DNA of 64,000 nucleotides from positions 2,260,501 through 2,324,500 of the forward strand of contig JAHHIN020000030.1 in NCBI GenBank assembly GCA_019925095.2, read 5' to 3'. This document shows positions 10,101 to 22,089 of this stretch, piece after piece. Each line of letters starts with the position of its first letter. The first letter of the stretch is position 1. The stretch comes from Dendrolimus kikuchii. Taxonomy: Eukaryota > Arthropoda > Insecta > Lepidoptera > Lasiocampidae. The position numbers and the translations under genes are program-made. The notes below the pieces were generated by a model. It was not told the DNA's origin. It made no database searches and was given only the letters and a program-made list of their open reading frames with translations.

Positions 10101-13100
10101 CCGTAGTATCATTAATAAAAAGCATGAACTGTTGCATTTAATTAATCAATTCCACCCCTCCCTCTTTGCCCTCTCGGAGACATGGCTGAGACCAGGCTCT
10201 CTTTTTAGAGTGCCAGGGTTTACATGCCTCCGTGAGGACAGGGAGGATGGTAAAGCTGGCTGCGCTCTTCTAGTCAGAAGAGATATCACATTTTCTCGTA
10301 TACTTTTCCCTAATCACTCTTGTAACATCAATATTGTAGCCATCCGTTCTTTAAATATTACTTTTGTCTCTTTGTATGTTCCACATCCTAATAACCCTCT
10401 TATTCAGGAACTTTCTTCTCTCCTATCTCTTCTTCCACCTCCACTTATTGTTCTTGGTGATTTTAACATCCACCACACTCTGTGGGGTTCATCATCCTGC
10501 GATCAGGTTTCCTCGACTTTTCTTAATTTATTGGATGATTTGAATTTATGTGTTCTCAATGATGGATCCCCTACCCGCAGAGTATCCCCTACCCAAAACC
10601 CAAGCGTTCCTGATCTTACCCTTTCCTCTCCACCACTTGCCAGTTCCCTCTCTTGGTCTGTTCTTCCCTACTCCTATGGCAGTGACCATTTCCCAATTAT
10701 ATCTACTCTTGCCAATTCTTTTCCTCCCCCAGTTGATTTCCCTCCTCTTTTAAAGTTCAGACTGAATCAAGCTAATTGGCAAAAGTTTTCAAATATAATT
10801 CAAAATAAGTTAGAGTCTTTACCTCACCCCTCTGAATCAAATTTTCTTTCCTTGTACCTTGAATACACATCTTCTTTGTTATCTGCAGCAGAGGAATCTA
10901 TTCCCAAGAAAAACTCTGCCATAAACAAAATTTCTTCCCCAGCTTGGTGGGATGCAGAGTGCTCTTTGTCTGTTAAGAAACGAAAGGAAGCAGAACGAAA
11001 ATTTTCGAGAGTCCTTTCACTGGAAAATTACCTCGAGTTTCAAAAAGTTTCTGCCTCTTGTAAAAGGCTTTTGAGACAAAAGAAGCGTAAAGGTTGGCAC
11101 AACTTTTGCGAATCCCTATCTCCCAGAACTCCTGCTTCTATTGTTTGGAACAAATTAAAAGCCTTCCGTAAATCGCAAGTAGACAATAACATTAACACAA
11201 ATGACCCTTTGTCATGGCTCCCGGTTTTTATTTCGAAACTTTCTCCCCCGTTTGTTCCTCCTAACCCTTACTTACCTATTCATCCTTCTTCTGAGGCTAA
11301 TTCTGACCCTCTAAACTCTTTATTTTCCCACGAAGAACTCCTCTGTGCCCTAGATAAACTTCATGACTCTGCGCCTGGGGCAGATGGTATCCCTTATTCT
11401 TTCATCATTAAATCCTCCCAATCTTCCAAAGCTTTCCTCCTATCACTCTTAAATCACATCTTTCTCTCTGGTCGTGTTCCTGATGCTTGGAAACACCAAA
11501 CTATAATCCCTATTCGAAAATCAGGTAAGGACCCATCAGATCCCGGTTCATACAGACCAATTGCCCTCTCCTCAGTCCTTTCCAAAGTCATGGAGCATCT
11601 AATTAAAAATCGCTTAGAATGGTTTGTTGAAAATAGAGGCCTACTCTCCAAGTCTCAATTTGGATTTAGAAGAGGTGTAGGAACCATGGACAGCCTCAGC
11701 CTTCTAATATCTGATATTCGCCTAGCGTTCTCCCGAAATGAACATGTCGTTGGAGTCTTCTTAGACGTGACCGCAGCATACGACAGTGTCGACCTTCAAT
11801 TACTCAGGGAGAAATTACTCCAGCTGAGTATTCCCACGAAGCTCGTTAACATAATCTACAATATGTTAATGGAGAGAACAATCTCCGTTCGATTTCAGGG
11901 AGAAACTCTTGCGCCTCGCCTTGTTTGGAAAGGCTTACCACAAGGCTCAGTCCTCAGTCCCCTTCTCTATAACTTATACACGGCCGACCTGGACTCCACT
12001 GTTAATTGCTTTTGCAAAATTCTCCAATATGCCGACGACATAGCATTGTATGCCACTTCTGATTCCTTTATTGATGCAACTAATCGCATAAACTCAGCAT
12101 TATTTTATTTAAATTCATGGCTATCAGAGCACGGCCTGTCCCAGTCCGCAACAAAAAGTTCGGCAGTTATTTTTTCCCGCAAGAGAGTAGTCCCTGACCT
12201 TAACATCCATGTTTCCAATCAACCTATTAGAATTTCCGAAAATGTAAAATTTTTAGGCGTCTTCCTTGATCAAAAATTATCAGGCACCCCTCATTTAAAT
12301 TATATCTGTCAAAAGACAGAGAAAAACATAAATATTATTAGAGCATTGTCTGGTGTCAGGTGGGGTTCCCATCCTTATTGCCAAAAACTCCTATATAATG
12401 CTATTATAAGAAGTCATTTCGATTATGGTAGCTTTTTATTAGAGCCTTGTAACAAAGCTAGCCTCTCTAAGCTAGATGTAGTTCAAGCTAAATGTCTGAA
12501 AATTATCACGGGCGCTATGAAATCTTCTCCCACAAACGCCCTTCAGGTAGAGTGTTCTGATCCTCCTCTTGCCCTGCGTAGACAGTTTCTGTCGGACAGA
12601 TTTCTCTGTAAAGTGATTGAGCTCTCCGATCACCCACTTCTAGGAGTCCTTGAACAGCTTTACCAGCTTAGTTCATCTTCTACTTACTGGTCCCATAAAA
12701 CCCTACCCCTCCTTATTAATTCCTATAAAAAAATTCTTAGCTTACCTTGTGGTATTTATCAGAACTACAAACTTCCCTTATTTGAAACTAATTTTAACAG
12801 CCTTCTTTTTAGTCCCAATGTGATTTTGGACCTAGGCATTTTCAAAAACTCCCCCGGTGCTAACCGACTTTTCTGCAATGCCATCCAAAATCGTTGGCCA
12901 GATCATCTCCAATTCTTCACTGATGCATCAAAATTAACGCAGAATGGACCTGTCGGTGCAGCAGTGTGGATCCCTAAATTCAAAATCATCCTAAATTTTA
13001 AAATTCCCATGTCCAGTTCTACATATACAGGTGAATTAATCGCTCTTTTGGAAGCTATCCTTTACATTGAATCACATGGCATAAGTAAATCTATTATTGC

Positions 13101-13773
13101 CACTGATTGTCTGAGTTGTCTTCAAGATATAAGTAAACTCCCCTTTCATGCTAAAGACAATTTCTCAGTTACCCTTAAAATTAAAGAGGCTCTCCTTCGT
13201 TGTCATCGTTCCAGTCTTGATATAATTCTAGTTTGGATTCCAAGTCACTCAGGTATCAGCGGCAATGAGATTGCTGACTGTTGTGCTAAGGAAGCTGTCT
13301 ACATAGGGACCACCAAGTATAAAAAATGCTTTCCCCGAGACTTACGTGCTCTTGCCAAACCCCAAATGTACATATCCTGGGATGATAGATGGCAACGTTC
13401 TCGGCAGATTGTCGGGAAGTATTATGGAAATCTTCAACCGGTCCTACGTCCAAAACCTTGGTTTTTTAATCACCAAAACCTATCTAAAAAAGACATCTCA
13501 GCAATTATCCGTCTTAGGCTTGGTCACTGTTGCTCTCCTGTTTTCTTAGCCAAAATTCGAATTCGTGATCACTCCCTCTGTGAATGCGGTTTAGCTGAAG
13601 GAACTCTACACCACATTTTCTTTGATTGTCCCAAAATTATTACTCCCTTGTATGACGTTTTACATAAAAAGCTTCCTCGCCCTGTCAATTTGAACTTCCT
13701 TCTCACCCTGGCTGACAAAAACCATGTATATACTTTATGTAAATTTATATCGGTTAATAACATTTATCTATAA
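10075..13773 (+). CDS. LINE ORF2: endonuclease, reverse transcriptase, RNase H
   Basis: 1232 residues with ATG start. The APE-like endonuclease fills about 1-225 (LSETWL at 34-39, GDFN at 129-132, SDHFPI at 203-208). The reverse transcriptase spans about 430-740 (GADGIPYSFI, FRRGVGTMD, LDVTAAYDSV, GLPQGSVLSPLLYN, and the catalytic YADD at 652-655). An RNase H domain starts at about 946 (TDASK with Asp 950; later IPSHSGISGNEIADCCAKEA). A cysteine/histidine-rich tail CECGLAEGTLHHIFFDC closes it. Together these would nick the target, prime and copy the element RNA, and remove RNA. No stop or frameshift is present, unlike the inverted copy at 14237..17726. Confidence 0.92.
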   Translation: MANILQWNSRSIINKKHELLHLINQFHPSLFALSETWLRPGSLFRVPGFTCLREDREDGKAGCALLVRRDITFSRILFPNHSCNINIVAIRSLNITFVSLYVPHPNNPLIQELSSLLSLLPPPLIVLGDFNIHHTLWGSSSCDQVSSTFLNLLDDLNLCVLNDGSPTRRVSPTQNPSVPDLTLSSPPLASSLSWSVLPYSYGSDHFPIISTLANSFPPPVDFPPLLKFRLNQANWQKFSNIIQNKLESLPHPSESNFLSLYLEYTSSLLSAAEESIPKKNSAINKISSPAWWDAECSLSVKKRKEAERKFSRVLSLENYLEFQKVSASCKRLLRQKKRKGWHNFCESLSPRTPASIVWNKLKAFRKSQVDNNINTNDPLSWLPVFISKLSPPFVPPNPYLPIHPSSEANSDPLNSLFSHEELLCALDKLHDSAPGADGIPYSFIIKSSQSSKAFLLSLLNHIFLSGRVPDAWKHQTIIPIRKSGKDPSDPGSYRPIALSSVLSKVMEHLIKNRLEWFVENRGLLSKSQFGFRRGVGTMDSLSLLISDIRLAFSRNEHVVGVFLDVTAAYDSVDLQLLREKLLQLSIPTKLVNIIYNMLMERTISVRFQGETLAPRLVWKGLPQGSVLSPLLYNLYTADLDSTVNCFCKILQYADDIALYATSDSFIDATNRINSALFYLNSWLSEHGLSQSATKSSAVIFSRKRVVPDLNIHVSNQPIRISENVKFLGVFLDQKLSGTPHLNYICQKTEKNINIIRALSGVRWGSHPYCQKLLYNAIIRSHFDYGSFLLEPCNKASLSKLDVVQAKCLKIITGAMKSSPTNALQVECSDPPLALRRQFLSDRFLCKVIELSDHPLLGVLEQLYQLSSSSTYWSHKTLPLLINSYKKILSLPCGIYQNYKLPLFETNFNSLLFSPNVILDLGIFKNSPGANRLFCNAIQNRWPDHLQFFTDASKLTQNGPVGAAVWIPKFKIILNFKIPMSSSTYTGELIALLEAILYIESHGISKSIIATDCLSCLQDISKLPFHAKDNFSVTLKIKEALLRCHRSSLDIILVWIPSHSGISGNEIADCCAKEAVYIGTTKYKKCFPRDLRALAKPQMYISWDDRWQRSRQIVGKYYGNLQPVLRPKPWFFNHQNLSKKDISAIIRLRLGHCCSPVFLAKIRIRDHSLCECGLAEGTLHHIFFDCPKIITPLYDVLHKKLPRPVNLNFLLTLADKNHVYTLCKFISVNNIYL

Positions 13774-13850
13774 TTTATTTATTATATTATTATCTATTTA
13801 TAATTTATGTAGTGTGGTTAGTCTAACCTATATGTGTTTTGTTCTGCTAA

Positions 13851-14055
13851 AGAATGACAATCACTTAGTAAAAAACGTAACTTACTCAGCGCGTTCCATT
13901 TGTAGCTCACAACGCCCAAAATGGATTATGGCTCCAACGCAATTAGCATTGATTTTGCCAGTGTCACAGTAGTTGATAAAATGTCAGGTGCATATATATG
14001 AGATAAAAGAAAGAGAAAAATTTGGCCGGTAAATTCAAATTCTGTGATCCTGTGG
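13851..14055. other. Spacer between two tail-to-tail LINE copies
   Basis: About 200 bp containing CAAAATGGATTATGGCTCC, with no gene seen. Confidence 0.4.
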
Positions 14056-17000
14056 ACAAAACAGACATAGAATGTTAAACTAACTACACTATAAATATAT
14101 GTTATTTGACGTTAAAAACTTCGATAAAATATTTACATGTTTCTTATCATCTAGGGTTAAAAGAAAGTTCACATTGACAGGGCGAGGAAAGTTATTAGGT
14201 AAAATGCTGTAAAGGGGTCTAACAATTTTGGGACATTCAAAAAAAAATATGGTGAACTGAACCTTCAGCTAAGCCACACTCACAGACAGAATGATCGCGT
14301 ATTCTTATTTTTGCCAAAAATACTGGTGAGCAACAGTGGCCAAGTCGCAAACGAATAATAGTTGACAGGACTTTTTTTGGTATTTTTCTGTGGGCAAAGA
14401 ACCAGGGTTTGGGAGGTATTGTCGATTGTAAACTGCCGTAGTATCTGCCAACATTCAGACGAGACTGTTGCCAGATACTGTCCCAAGTATTAAACATCTG
14501 GGGCCTTGCAAGGGAGCGTATGTCACGAGGGAAGCATTTATTGTATTTAGTAGTACCTGAGCAAATAGCTTCCTTGGCGCAGCAATCGGCAATCTCATTA
14601 CCACTGATTCCACTATGACCTGGAATCCAGGCCAAGACTATTTCTAGGCCAGAGGAGTGACAACGGAAGAGTGCTTCTTTTATCTTGAGGGTAACAACAA
14701 AGTTATCTTTGGAATGAAAGGGTGATTTTAAAATGTCCTGAATGGAGCCTAAGGAATCAGTGAGAATGACAGATTTACTTATGCTATGTGATTCAATATA
14801 AAGGATGGCTTCCAGAATCGCGATTGTTTCGCCGGTGAAAACAGAGGTGGGGGGTGGAATTTTGAAATTTAAAATAATTTTGTATTTTGGGATCCATACT
14901 GCTGCACCAACAGGTCCACTCTGCGTTATTTTTGCTGCATCAGTGAAAAATTGAAGGTGATCTGGCCAACGATCTTGCATAATTTGATTAAATAATTGGT
15001 TAGCACCTGGAGTATTTTTATGAATGTCTAGATTTAAATAAGCGTTAGGTTTGAAGGTAAGGCCTTCGAAACTAGTTTCAAAAATGGGGTTTTTATAATT
15101 TTGGAAGAGGCCGAGATGAAGATCCACTAACTTTTTATATGAATTTATAAGAAGAGGGAAACATTTGTGGGTCCAATAACTTGAAGTAGAAGAGATTTAA
15201 AAAGTTGATCAGGATGCCTAAAAGGGGATGATCTGAAAGCTCAATCACTTTACAAAAGAATCTATCCGACAGAAACTGCCTACGAAGAGAGAGAGGAGGT
15301 TCAACACACTCAACCTGAAGGGCATTCGTTGGAGAGGATTTCATTGCGCCTGTGATCATTTTGAGGCATTTGGCTTGTATTCGATCCAACTTTGCTAGAG
15401 CGGGTTTGTTGCAGGGCTCCGAAATAAAACAAGCATAATCGAAATGACTACGGATAACAGCATTGTAAAGTAACTTTTGGCAGTACGGATGAGATCCCCA
15501 TCTAACACCTGATAGAGCTCTAATTACATTAAGATTTTTTTCTGCTTTATCACAAATATAGTTAAGATGGGGGAGACCGGAAAGTTTAGAATCGAGGATA
15601 ACCCCTAGAAATTTGACTGAATTTGAAATATGTACAGGTTGGTTACTGATGTGAATATCTAGATTAGGGATGATTTTTTTGCTAGAAAAAACTACAGCTG
15701 AACTTTTTGAAGTAGACAGGGGCAGACCATGCTCTAAAAGCCATGTATTAAGGTAATACAGAGCAGAATTAAGGCGATTACAACCATCAATGAAAGAGTT
15801 AGAGGAGGCATACAGAGCAATATCATCGGCATACTGAAGGACTTTGCAAAAGCAGTTAACAGATAGTTCAAGGTCTGCAGTATAAATATTATAGAGGAGA
15901 GGGCTAAGGAGCGAACCTTGAGGTAGACCTTTCCATACAAGACGAGGAGAGGTGTCGTTTCCCGAAACACGGATTGAGATTGATCTCTCTGTGAACATTT
16001 TGATGACTATATTGACAATCCTCGCAGGAAAACTCAGCTTGAGCATTTTCTGCCCGAGTATTTGGAGATTGACATTGTCGTATGCAGAGGTTATATCTAA
16101 AAAGACTCCTACGACATGCTCATTTCGGGAGAAAGCTAATCGGATATCAGAAGTTATAAGACTAAGACTGTCCATTGTGCCCAAACCTCGTCTAAAGCCG
16201 AATTGGCTATTGGGTAGAATGCCTTTGTTTTCCACAATCCACTCAAGCCGGTTTTTAATTAAGTGCTCCATGATTTTAGCAAGAACTGAAGATAGGGCTA
16301 TAGGCCTATAGGAATTAGAGTCTGAAGCATCCTTGCCAGGTTTCAATATAGGGATAATTAACTGCTTCTTCCAAGCATCTGGGATAGAACTAGAGAAATA
16401 TGTGGTTCAAGAGACTCAGTAGAAAATGTTTAGAGGGCTCACTACATTGGATGATAAACGAGTAAGGAATACCATCCACTCCAGGGGATGTGTCACGGAG
16501 GTGATCCAGGGCAGCACAGAGTTCTGCAAAAGAAAACTTCGAGTTCATGGGATCCAGCTCCTCAGCGGGAGAACAGTTAATGGAAGGCAAAGGTTCAAGG
16601 GGGACAAAAGAGGGAGCAAGATTCTGCATGAAATTGGGAAGCCAGGAAGTGATATTATTAGAACTAATGTTATTATCAATTTGGGATTTTCTAAATGATT
16701 TTATTTTCTTCCAAACAACAGAAGCCGGAGTCCTGGGGGAAAGAGATTCACAAAAAGCTTGCCATCCTTTTCTTTTTTTAAGCCGCAAAAGTTTTTTGGA
16801 GGAGGCAGACACTTTCTGGAATTCTAAATAATTTTCCATTGTGAGATTTCTAGTGAACTTTTTTTCTGTTTCCTTGCGTTTTTTTACTATTACCGAGCAT
16901 TCATTGTCCCACCAGGCAGGGGAGGGAATTTTATTTTTTACAGCATTTTTTATAGGGATTGATTCCTCTGCAGCAAATGTCAAAGTTGATATAAATTCGT

Positions 17001-17726
17001 CATACAAGAAAAGAAAATTTTGAGTAGAAATATCAGGAAGAGAGTTTAATTTATTTTGGACTATTGCAGAGAACTTATGCCAGTCTGCTTGATCTAATCT
17101 GAATTTCAAAAGAGGGGATGGAGTGGTTGCAGGGGGGGAAGAGTCAGGCAAGGTACATAAAATAGGTAGATGGTCACTGCCATGAGAGTTGGCAAGAACA
17201 GTCCATGAAAGAGAGTAGGCTATGGAAGGAGAAGATAAAGTGAGGTCGGGGACACTTGGGTTTTGAATGGGAGACACCCTACGAGTAGGAGTTCCATCGT
17301 TAATGATACACAAATTTAAGTCATCTAAAATATCAAGAAAGGCTGGGGCAATAGGATCACAGGAAGCAGAACCCCACGAAGTATGGCGGATATTAAAATC
17401 CCCTAGGATAAGCAGAGGAACAGGGAGTTGAGACAAGAGAGAGAAAACTTCTTGAAGAATTGTAGAATTAGGATGAGGAATATAAACAGAAACAAATGTT
17501 ATATTAAATGAGCGAATTGCTACAATATTAAGGTCAGGGGAGTGTTAGGGAAGAGTAATACGAGAAAATGTAATATTTCTTCTAATAAGAATCGCACATC
17601 CGGCCCAGCCATCCCCTCTGTCATCCCGAAGACATGAAAAACCTGGCACTCGAAATAGAGAGCCAGGGCTCAACCATGTCTCCGAGAGGGCAAAAAGGAT
17701 AGGATTATACTGGTTAATTAGAAATA
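14056..17726 (-). pseudogene. Inverted I-like LINE copy: broken ORF2
   Basis: Same family as 8467..13850, on the minus strand. Three open segments cover most of ORF2: 17436..16390 (endonuclease to start of RT), 16346..15135 (RT with YADD) and 15127..14237 (RNase H and Cys/His tail). An in-frame TAA sits at 17545..17547 and shifts occur near 16380 and 15130. The ORF2 N-terminus (first ~20 residues) is lost at 17726, where an LTR of a gypsy element abuts. The 3' UTR ends near 14056, about 200 bp from the 3' end of the intact copy, tail to tail. Confidence 0.85.
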
Positions 17727-17834
17727 TGATAACTACGGAGCGGGCGCGTGTGAGTCAAACTCGAGCTTGTAATGCACTGGTTTATTTTTAGAATAATCTT
17801 AGCCTAATGACAAGCGCATCGCACATACATAACA
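17727..17834 (-). repeat. Putative 3' LTR of the gypsy element
   Basis: On the minus strand it begins TGTTATGTATGTGCGATGCG directly after a purine-rich tract and ends GTAGTTATCA where LINE ORF2 coding sequence resumes. It holds AATAAA. At about 108 bp it is short for an LTR, and with no partner copy the boundaries are inferred from TG..CA ends alone. Confidence 0.5.
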
Positions 17835-17842
17835 CTCCTCCC

Positions 17843-19372
17843 CTAAAAGTATTTCCTATAATCTACAGGAGGTCTATCTCTCCGTGAACGTTCCCTTGAA
17901 ATGCCGGATTCAACTGGTCTGAGATCAAAGGTAGTAGGCTGGGCACTGCTCGGCTCGGCTACTGGTTCGTCTACGCGTGGTGGTCTTTGTTCCGGGCTCC
18001 GTGGGCTAGAAGTGGAAACACGCCGCTCAGGACTAGCGGTACTCTGTGGAACTCTGGATTCATTTTGAATCACTTCCACCTCTGCCTCTTCCACTGTAGA
18101 CCTATCGCCAGCTTCGACGACAGCTGCCTTCGAAGCTTCCTTTTCCCATTCTATAACAGGGCTGCGATGTTCCTGTGGAGACCTCTCCCCTTTGAAAATA
18201 TATAACTGGTTTCTATGTCTTTGTACCACCTTATCTTGGTTTATGAGCTGAACTTCGTAAGTTACTTTCCCTGTTCTTCGCACTATTCTACCCTTGGACC
18301 AAGAATGCTTATTTTTGTTTACGTACTCTTTTACCCAGACCAAGTCATCGACCAAAAAATGTTTATTGTTCACTCCTCCATAGTACTCCGCTTGTAAAGA
18401 CTGTTTACGGTCAACCCGGGAAGATAATTCCGATGACGATGGCGAATTGTGAGGGACGATTAAGTCCAATCGCGAACGCAAGTTATGACCAAAAATTAAC
18501 TGTGCCGGTGATGTCTCTGTGGTACTATTTTTAGAGTTCCGATAGTCGAAAAGGAATTTACATAAGTGCATGTGTAGATCGTTTGCTTTGCGCTCTGATA
18601 ATAGAATCGATTTGATTCCTTTTTTTATAATTTTTACGAATGATTCAGCTTGACCATTACTCGCGGGATGATATACCGGGGAAAACAATTGTTTTATATA
18701 ATTTAATTTACAAAATTCAGACATCTCTTTTGAAGCAAACGAAGTTCCATTATCACTCACCATAATTTCTGGCATACCATAACGTGACATGAAGTCGCAC
18801 AGCTTCGCAATAACAGCTTTAGCAGTTAAATTGCCTTTCATGTCATAGCATTCCACCCATTTCGAAAATGCATCGACTACTATTAAATAGGTTTTATTAT
18901 TAATTGGACCAAAAAAGTCGATATGTATCCTATGGAATGCATATGGCGGGTACGGCCACGGCGCAAGGTGTGTTCGTGGTGGGCGGGCTTTAGCTGCACG
19001 CACACAGCGCACGCCCCTACGAGCTTTTCTAATTCCGCATCGATGCCCGGGAACCAAAACCTAGATCGGGCTTCGGATTTCATTTTTACAACTCCGAAAT
19101 GGGAACTGTGTAGTTCTTCTAATACCTTCTTCCGTAAGGCATGTGGGATTATAACCTTGTAACCGCGCATCAGGACTCCATTTTCTAATGCAATCTCATT
19201 TTTGCAAAGATGAAACGGTTTAAGTGTCGGATCTGATATTTTACGCGGCCATCCTTTTAAAACAAAATCTGAAACTTTTTTCAGTGTCGGGTCCCTAGCT
19301 GTTTCCAAATGTACGTCCTGCAGCGTAACAGGCAAGCATCCTTCGACTACGAAATTTACATACGCTGCTGCA
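17843..19372 (-). pseudogene. Gypsy integrase region, frameshifted
   Basis: Two overlapping open segments, 19335..18883 and 19057..17843, together cover an integrase. The first holds the HHCC zinc domain (HSSHFGVVKM, CAVC) and the second the DDE core (HIDFFGP, VSDNGTSF, NGQAESFVK), then a basic, Pro/Ser-rich tail. A shift near 18970 separates them. Another shift separates this region from the RT-RNase H frame at a run of nine C at 19388..19396. Integrase would insert the cDNA into target DNA. The core residues are present, so the damage appears limited to a few indels. Confidence 0.8.
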
Positions 19373-22083
19373 TCATGGTCGCTCGCGCCCCCCCCCTACT
19401 GATTTATGAACCGGTATCGCTCGTGATAAGAAATCAGCTGTGTTCGCTGCGCTATTTACGTATTCTATAACGTAATTATAGGCGCTCAAGAATATGGCAT
19501 ACCGCTGTAACCGATTTGCAGTAACCTCTGGTATGCCCCGGCCCGGCTTAAAAATCGCTGTAAGCGGTTTATGATCCGTCCTTAATATGAAAGGATCTGA
19601 TCTGCCGTACAGAAATTGATGGAACTTCCTAACCCCAAATATAATAGCGGTTGCCTCCTTCTGTATTTGGGCATACTTCCTCTCTGCCGGCGTAAGCGAT
19701 CGCGACGCGTATGACACGGGCCTTTCGACGCCGTCGCTGTCCACTTGTGACAGAATGGCCCCTAACCCGACCGGAGACGCGTCCACAGTTAAAATTACCT
19801 TTGCTTGGCTATTAAAATGTGCCAAAACCTGATCGGAAGCCATTTGATTTTTTATTGTTTCGAACGCTTTATCCTGCTCGTAATTCCAGTTCCATTTAAC
19901 TCCCTTTTGTAATAAAAAATGCAAGGGACTTAATATGGAGGATGCATTTGCAATAAAATTCCTATAATAGTTTATAAGACCTAAAAAAGATTGCAGTTCT
20001 TGTACATTTTTAGGAATAGGGGCCTCTAAAATGGCTGAAACTTTGTCTGGATTTTTCCTGATACCGTTTTTGTCGATAACATAACCCAAGTACGTCACTT
20101 GATCTTGAAAAAACGCACATTTATCCTTGTGTAGGGTGAGGCCGGCCTCCTGGAGACGACGCAAGACTTCGTTAAGTTTCTGCTCATGACCGTCTTTACT
20201 AACATCCGTTAAAATCAAATCGTCCAAGAAACAAAACACGCCTTCCATGTCCCCTACTATAGACTCGATCGCTCGTTGAAAAATAGCCGGAGCGCTCGAC
20301 AACCCAAATACTAGCCGTGTATAATTAAATAGACCGCGAGGCGTATTAATACATGTTAACTTCTGTGAAGAGACCTTGATTTTAAATTGATTATACGCCA
20401 TCGACAGATCTAATTTACTGTACTGGATTCCGTGGTGAAGTTTAGTAAATAAATCTTGAACCGATGGTAGGGGATATTTTTCTACAAAAAGTTGTTTGTT
20501 AATTGTTTGTGAATAATCGGCACAGATTCGAACACTACCGTCACTTTTTAGTACGGGCACTATCGGTGATGCGTAATCGGAATGTTTCACCGGTACCAAG
20601 ATGCCTAACGACTCCAACCGATGCAATTCGGCATTAATTTTTTCTTTTAAGGCGTATGGTACGGGTCGCGACTTCATAAAAACCGGTTTGGCGTCTGACT
20701 TCAACGGCAAATCTATTTCATATTTATTAAAACAGCCTAATTGATTTGAGAATAATTTTGGATATAATTTTATTAACTCCGACAAAACTTCTTCATTGCT
20801 CTTACAATAAGCAAGTGTTGAGATTAGTTGTAACTTAAATACTCGCATGAAATCTCGCCCCAATAAGGGGGGACCCCCATCTTTTATGACATAAATACAC
20901 AGTGGGGCTGTGCGACTTAAGTATTTCACTGTTACGGTAATCGTTCCCAAAACGGACATGTTAGCGCCATCGTAAGAAGAAAGCCGCTTCGAGGGTGGTG
21001 ATAATGGAACATTTGAGAAATTATTTTTATAAGTTTTCTCAGATATTACGGATACCGGAGAACCGCTATCAATTTCACATTTTAAATTCCTACCACCTAG
21101 ACACACCGACTCAACTAACGGCTCCCCGTCGGGGCAACTAATATTGTGCAAAAACTTACCGTCATCGCCTTCGTCATCGCCGTTACCTTCCTCCAGGTAC
21201 CTCACTCGCGGGTTACCGGGACACATTTTCCGTAGATGACCTTTACGATTACACTTTTTACATTTATAATTAGAAAACCGACACTCTTTAGCCGTATGAT
21301 TTTTATAACCGCACACTGAACACTTGTCACCGACTGGTGGCACTTTCCTACCGACCCCAACCGAACTTCCGCGATCCATTTTATACACGCCGTCGGCTGT
21401 CGACGCAGACCCTGCCGCAGCAGCGGTGCGTGCACAGCGAACTTCATCCGCCAGGTTCACAGCCTTCCCTAGGGTCAGCTCGCCGATCTCCTGCACAAAC
21501 AGTTTCTCCTTCTCGGGACCTGGTAACATTCCCATGACAAACTTGTCTAGAAGGGCATCTTCAATGTTTTTAAAACCGCAGTGAGCAGCCAGTCCTCTCA
21601 GTCGAGCAGCCCATTGCGAGTGGGTTTCCCCATTTAATTGTATGGCTTCGTAAAACTTATGCCTTTCCGCAAAGCCGCATCGTCTGGTCGTAAAATGCTC
21701 CGTTAATTTTCCCACTATGCTGCTATAATTTTGTGTTACCAGGTCATCTGGTAATACTAAATTGCTGGCCAGTTGGTACGCGCTCTCTGAGAGTGCGCTG
21801 AGTAACACTGCCTTCCTTTTGACTCCTGCCTTGTCCGACTCTTCATCCAGGTTGTTCGCGATGAACCACTGCTCCAACCGACTTTTATAAGTCTTCCAGT
21901 CTTGTCCATGATGGTCAAAACTGGATAAAACTCCAATAGTTGAAGCCGGACTAGCCAGGGGAAATCCGCTTGAGGACCATAAGCCGCGACAAGGGCAGAA
22001 CCTTGGGGGGATATTCGCGACCTGTGTGTGGGATTCGCCAGATCGGGGGTGGCACCAGCATGCCCAGTCAGAACTGGTGCCAT
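19373..22083 (-). CDS. Gypsy Gag-Pol: capsid, zinc knuckles, protease, RT, RNase H
   Basis: One long open frame (945 codons from 22210, of which the first ~85 are likely fused R1-like 3' UTR). Counting from 22210: capsid-like region about 95-255; two CCHC knuckles at about 297-330 (CSVCGYKNHTAKEC, CKKCNRKGHLRKMC); protease motif EIDSGSPVSVIS near 379-390; RT about 520-700 with active site FLDD at 661-664; RNase H from about 806 (TVDASPVGLGAIL). The true gag start is not certain: an ATG in another frame at 22083 also exists. It lacks the overlap usual between gag and pol, so a single polyprotein is inferred. Confidence 0.82.
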
Positions 22084-22089
22084 GCTGTT

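Larger units (their letters stand above)
8467..13850 (+). mobile_element. I-like non-LTR retrotransposon, both ORFs intact
   Basis: The 5' end was set by comparison with the inverted relative at 23771: both begin near AGTGACAGGTG. A 155-bp 5' UTR precedes ORF1; ORF1 and ORF2 overlap by 26 bp; an AT-rich 3' UTR with TTTATTTATTATATTATTAT follows. The two elements stop matching near 13845. No clear target-site duplication was found. Both reading frames are open, so this may be a young copy. The family (I superfamily) is inferred from endonuclease, reverse transcriptase and RNase H occurring together. Confidence 0.85.
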
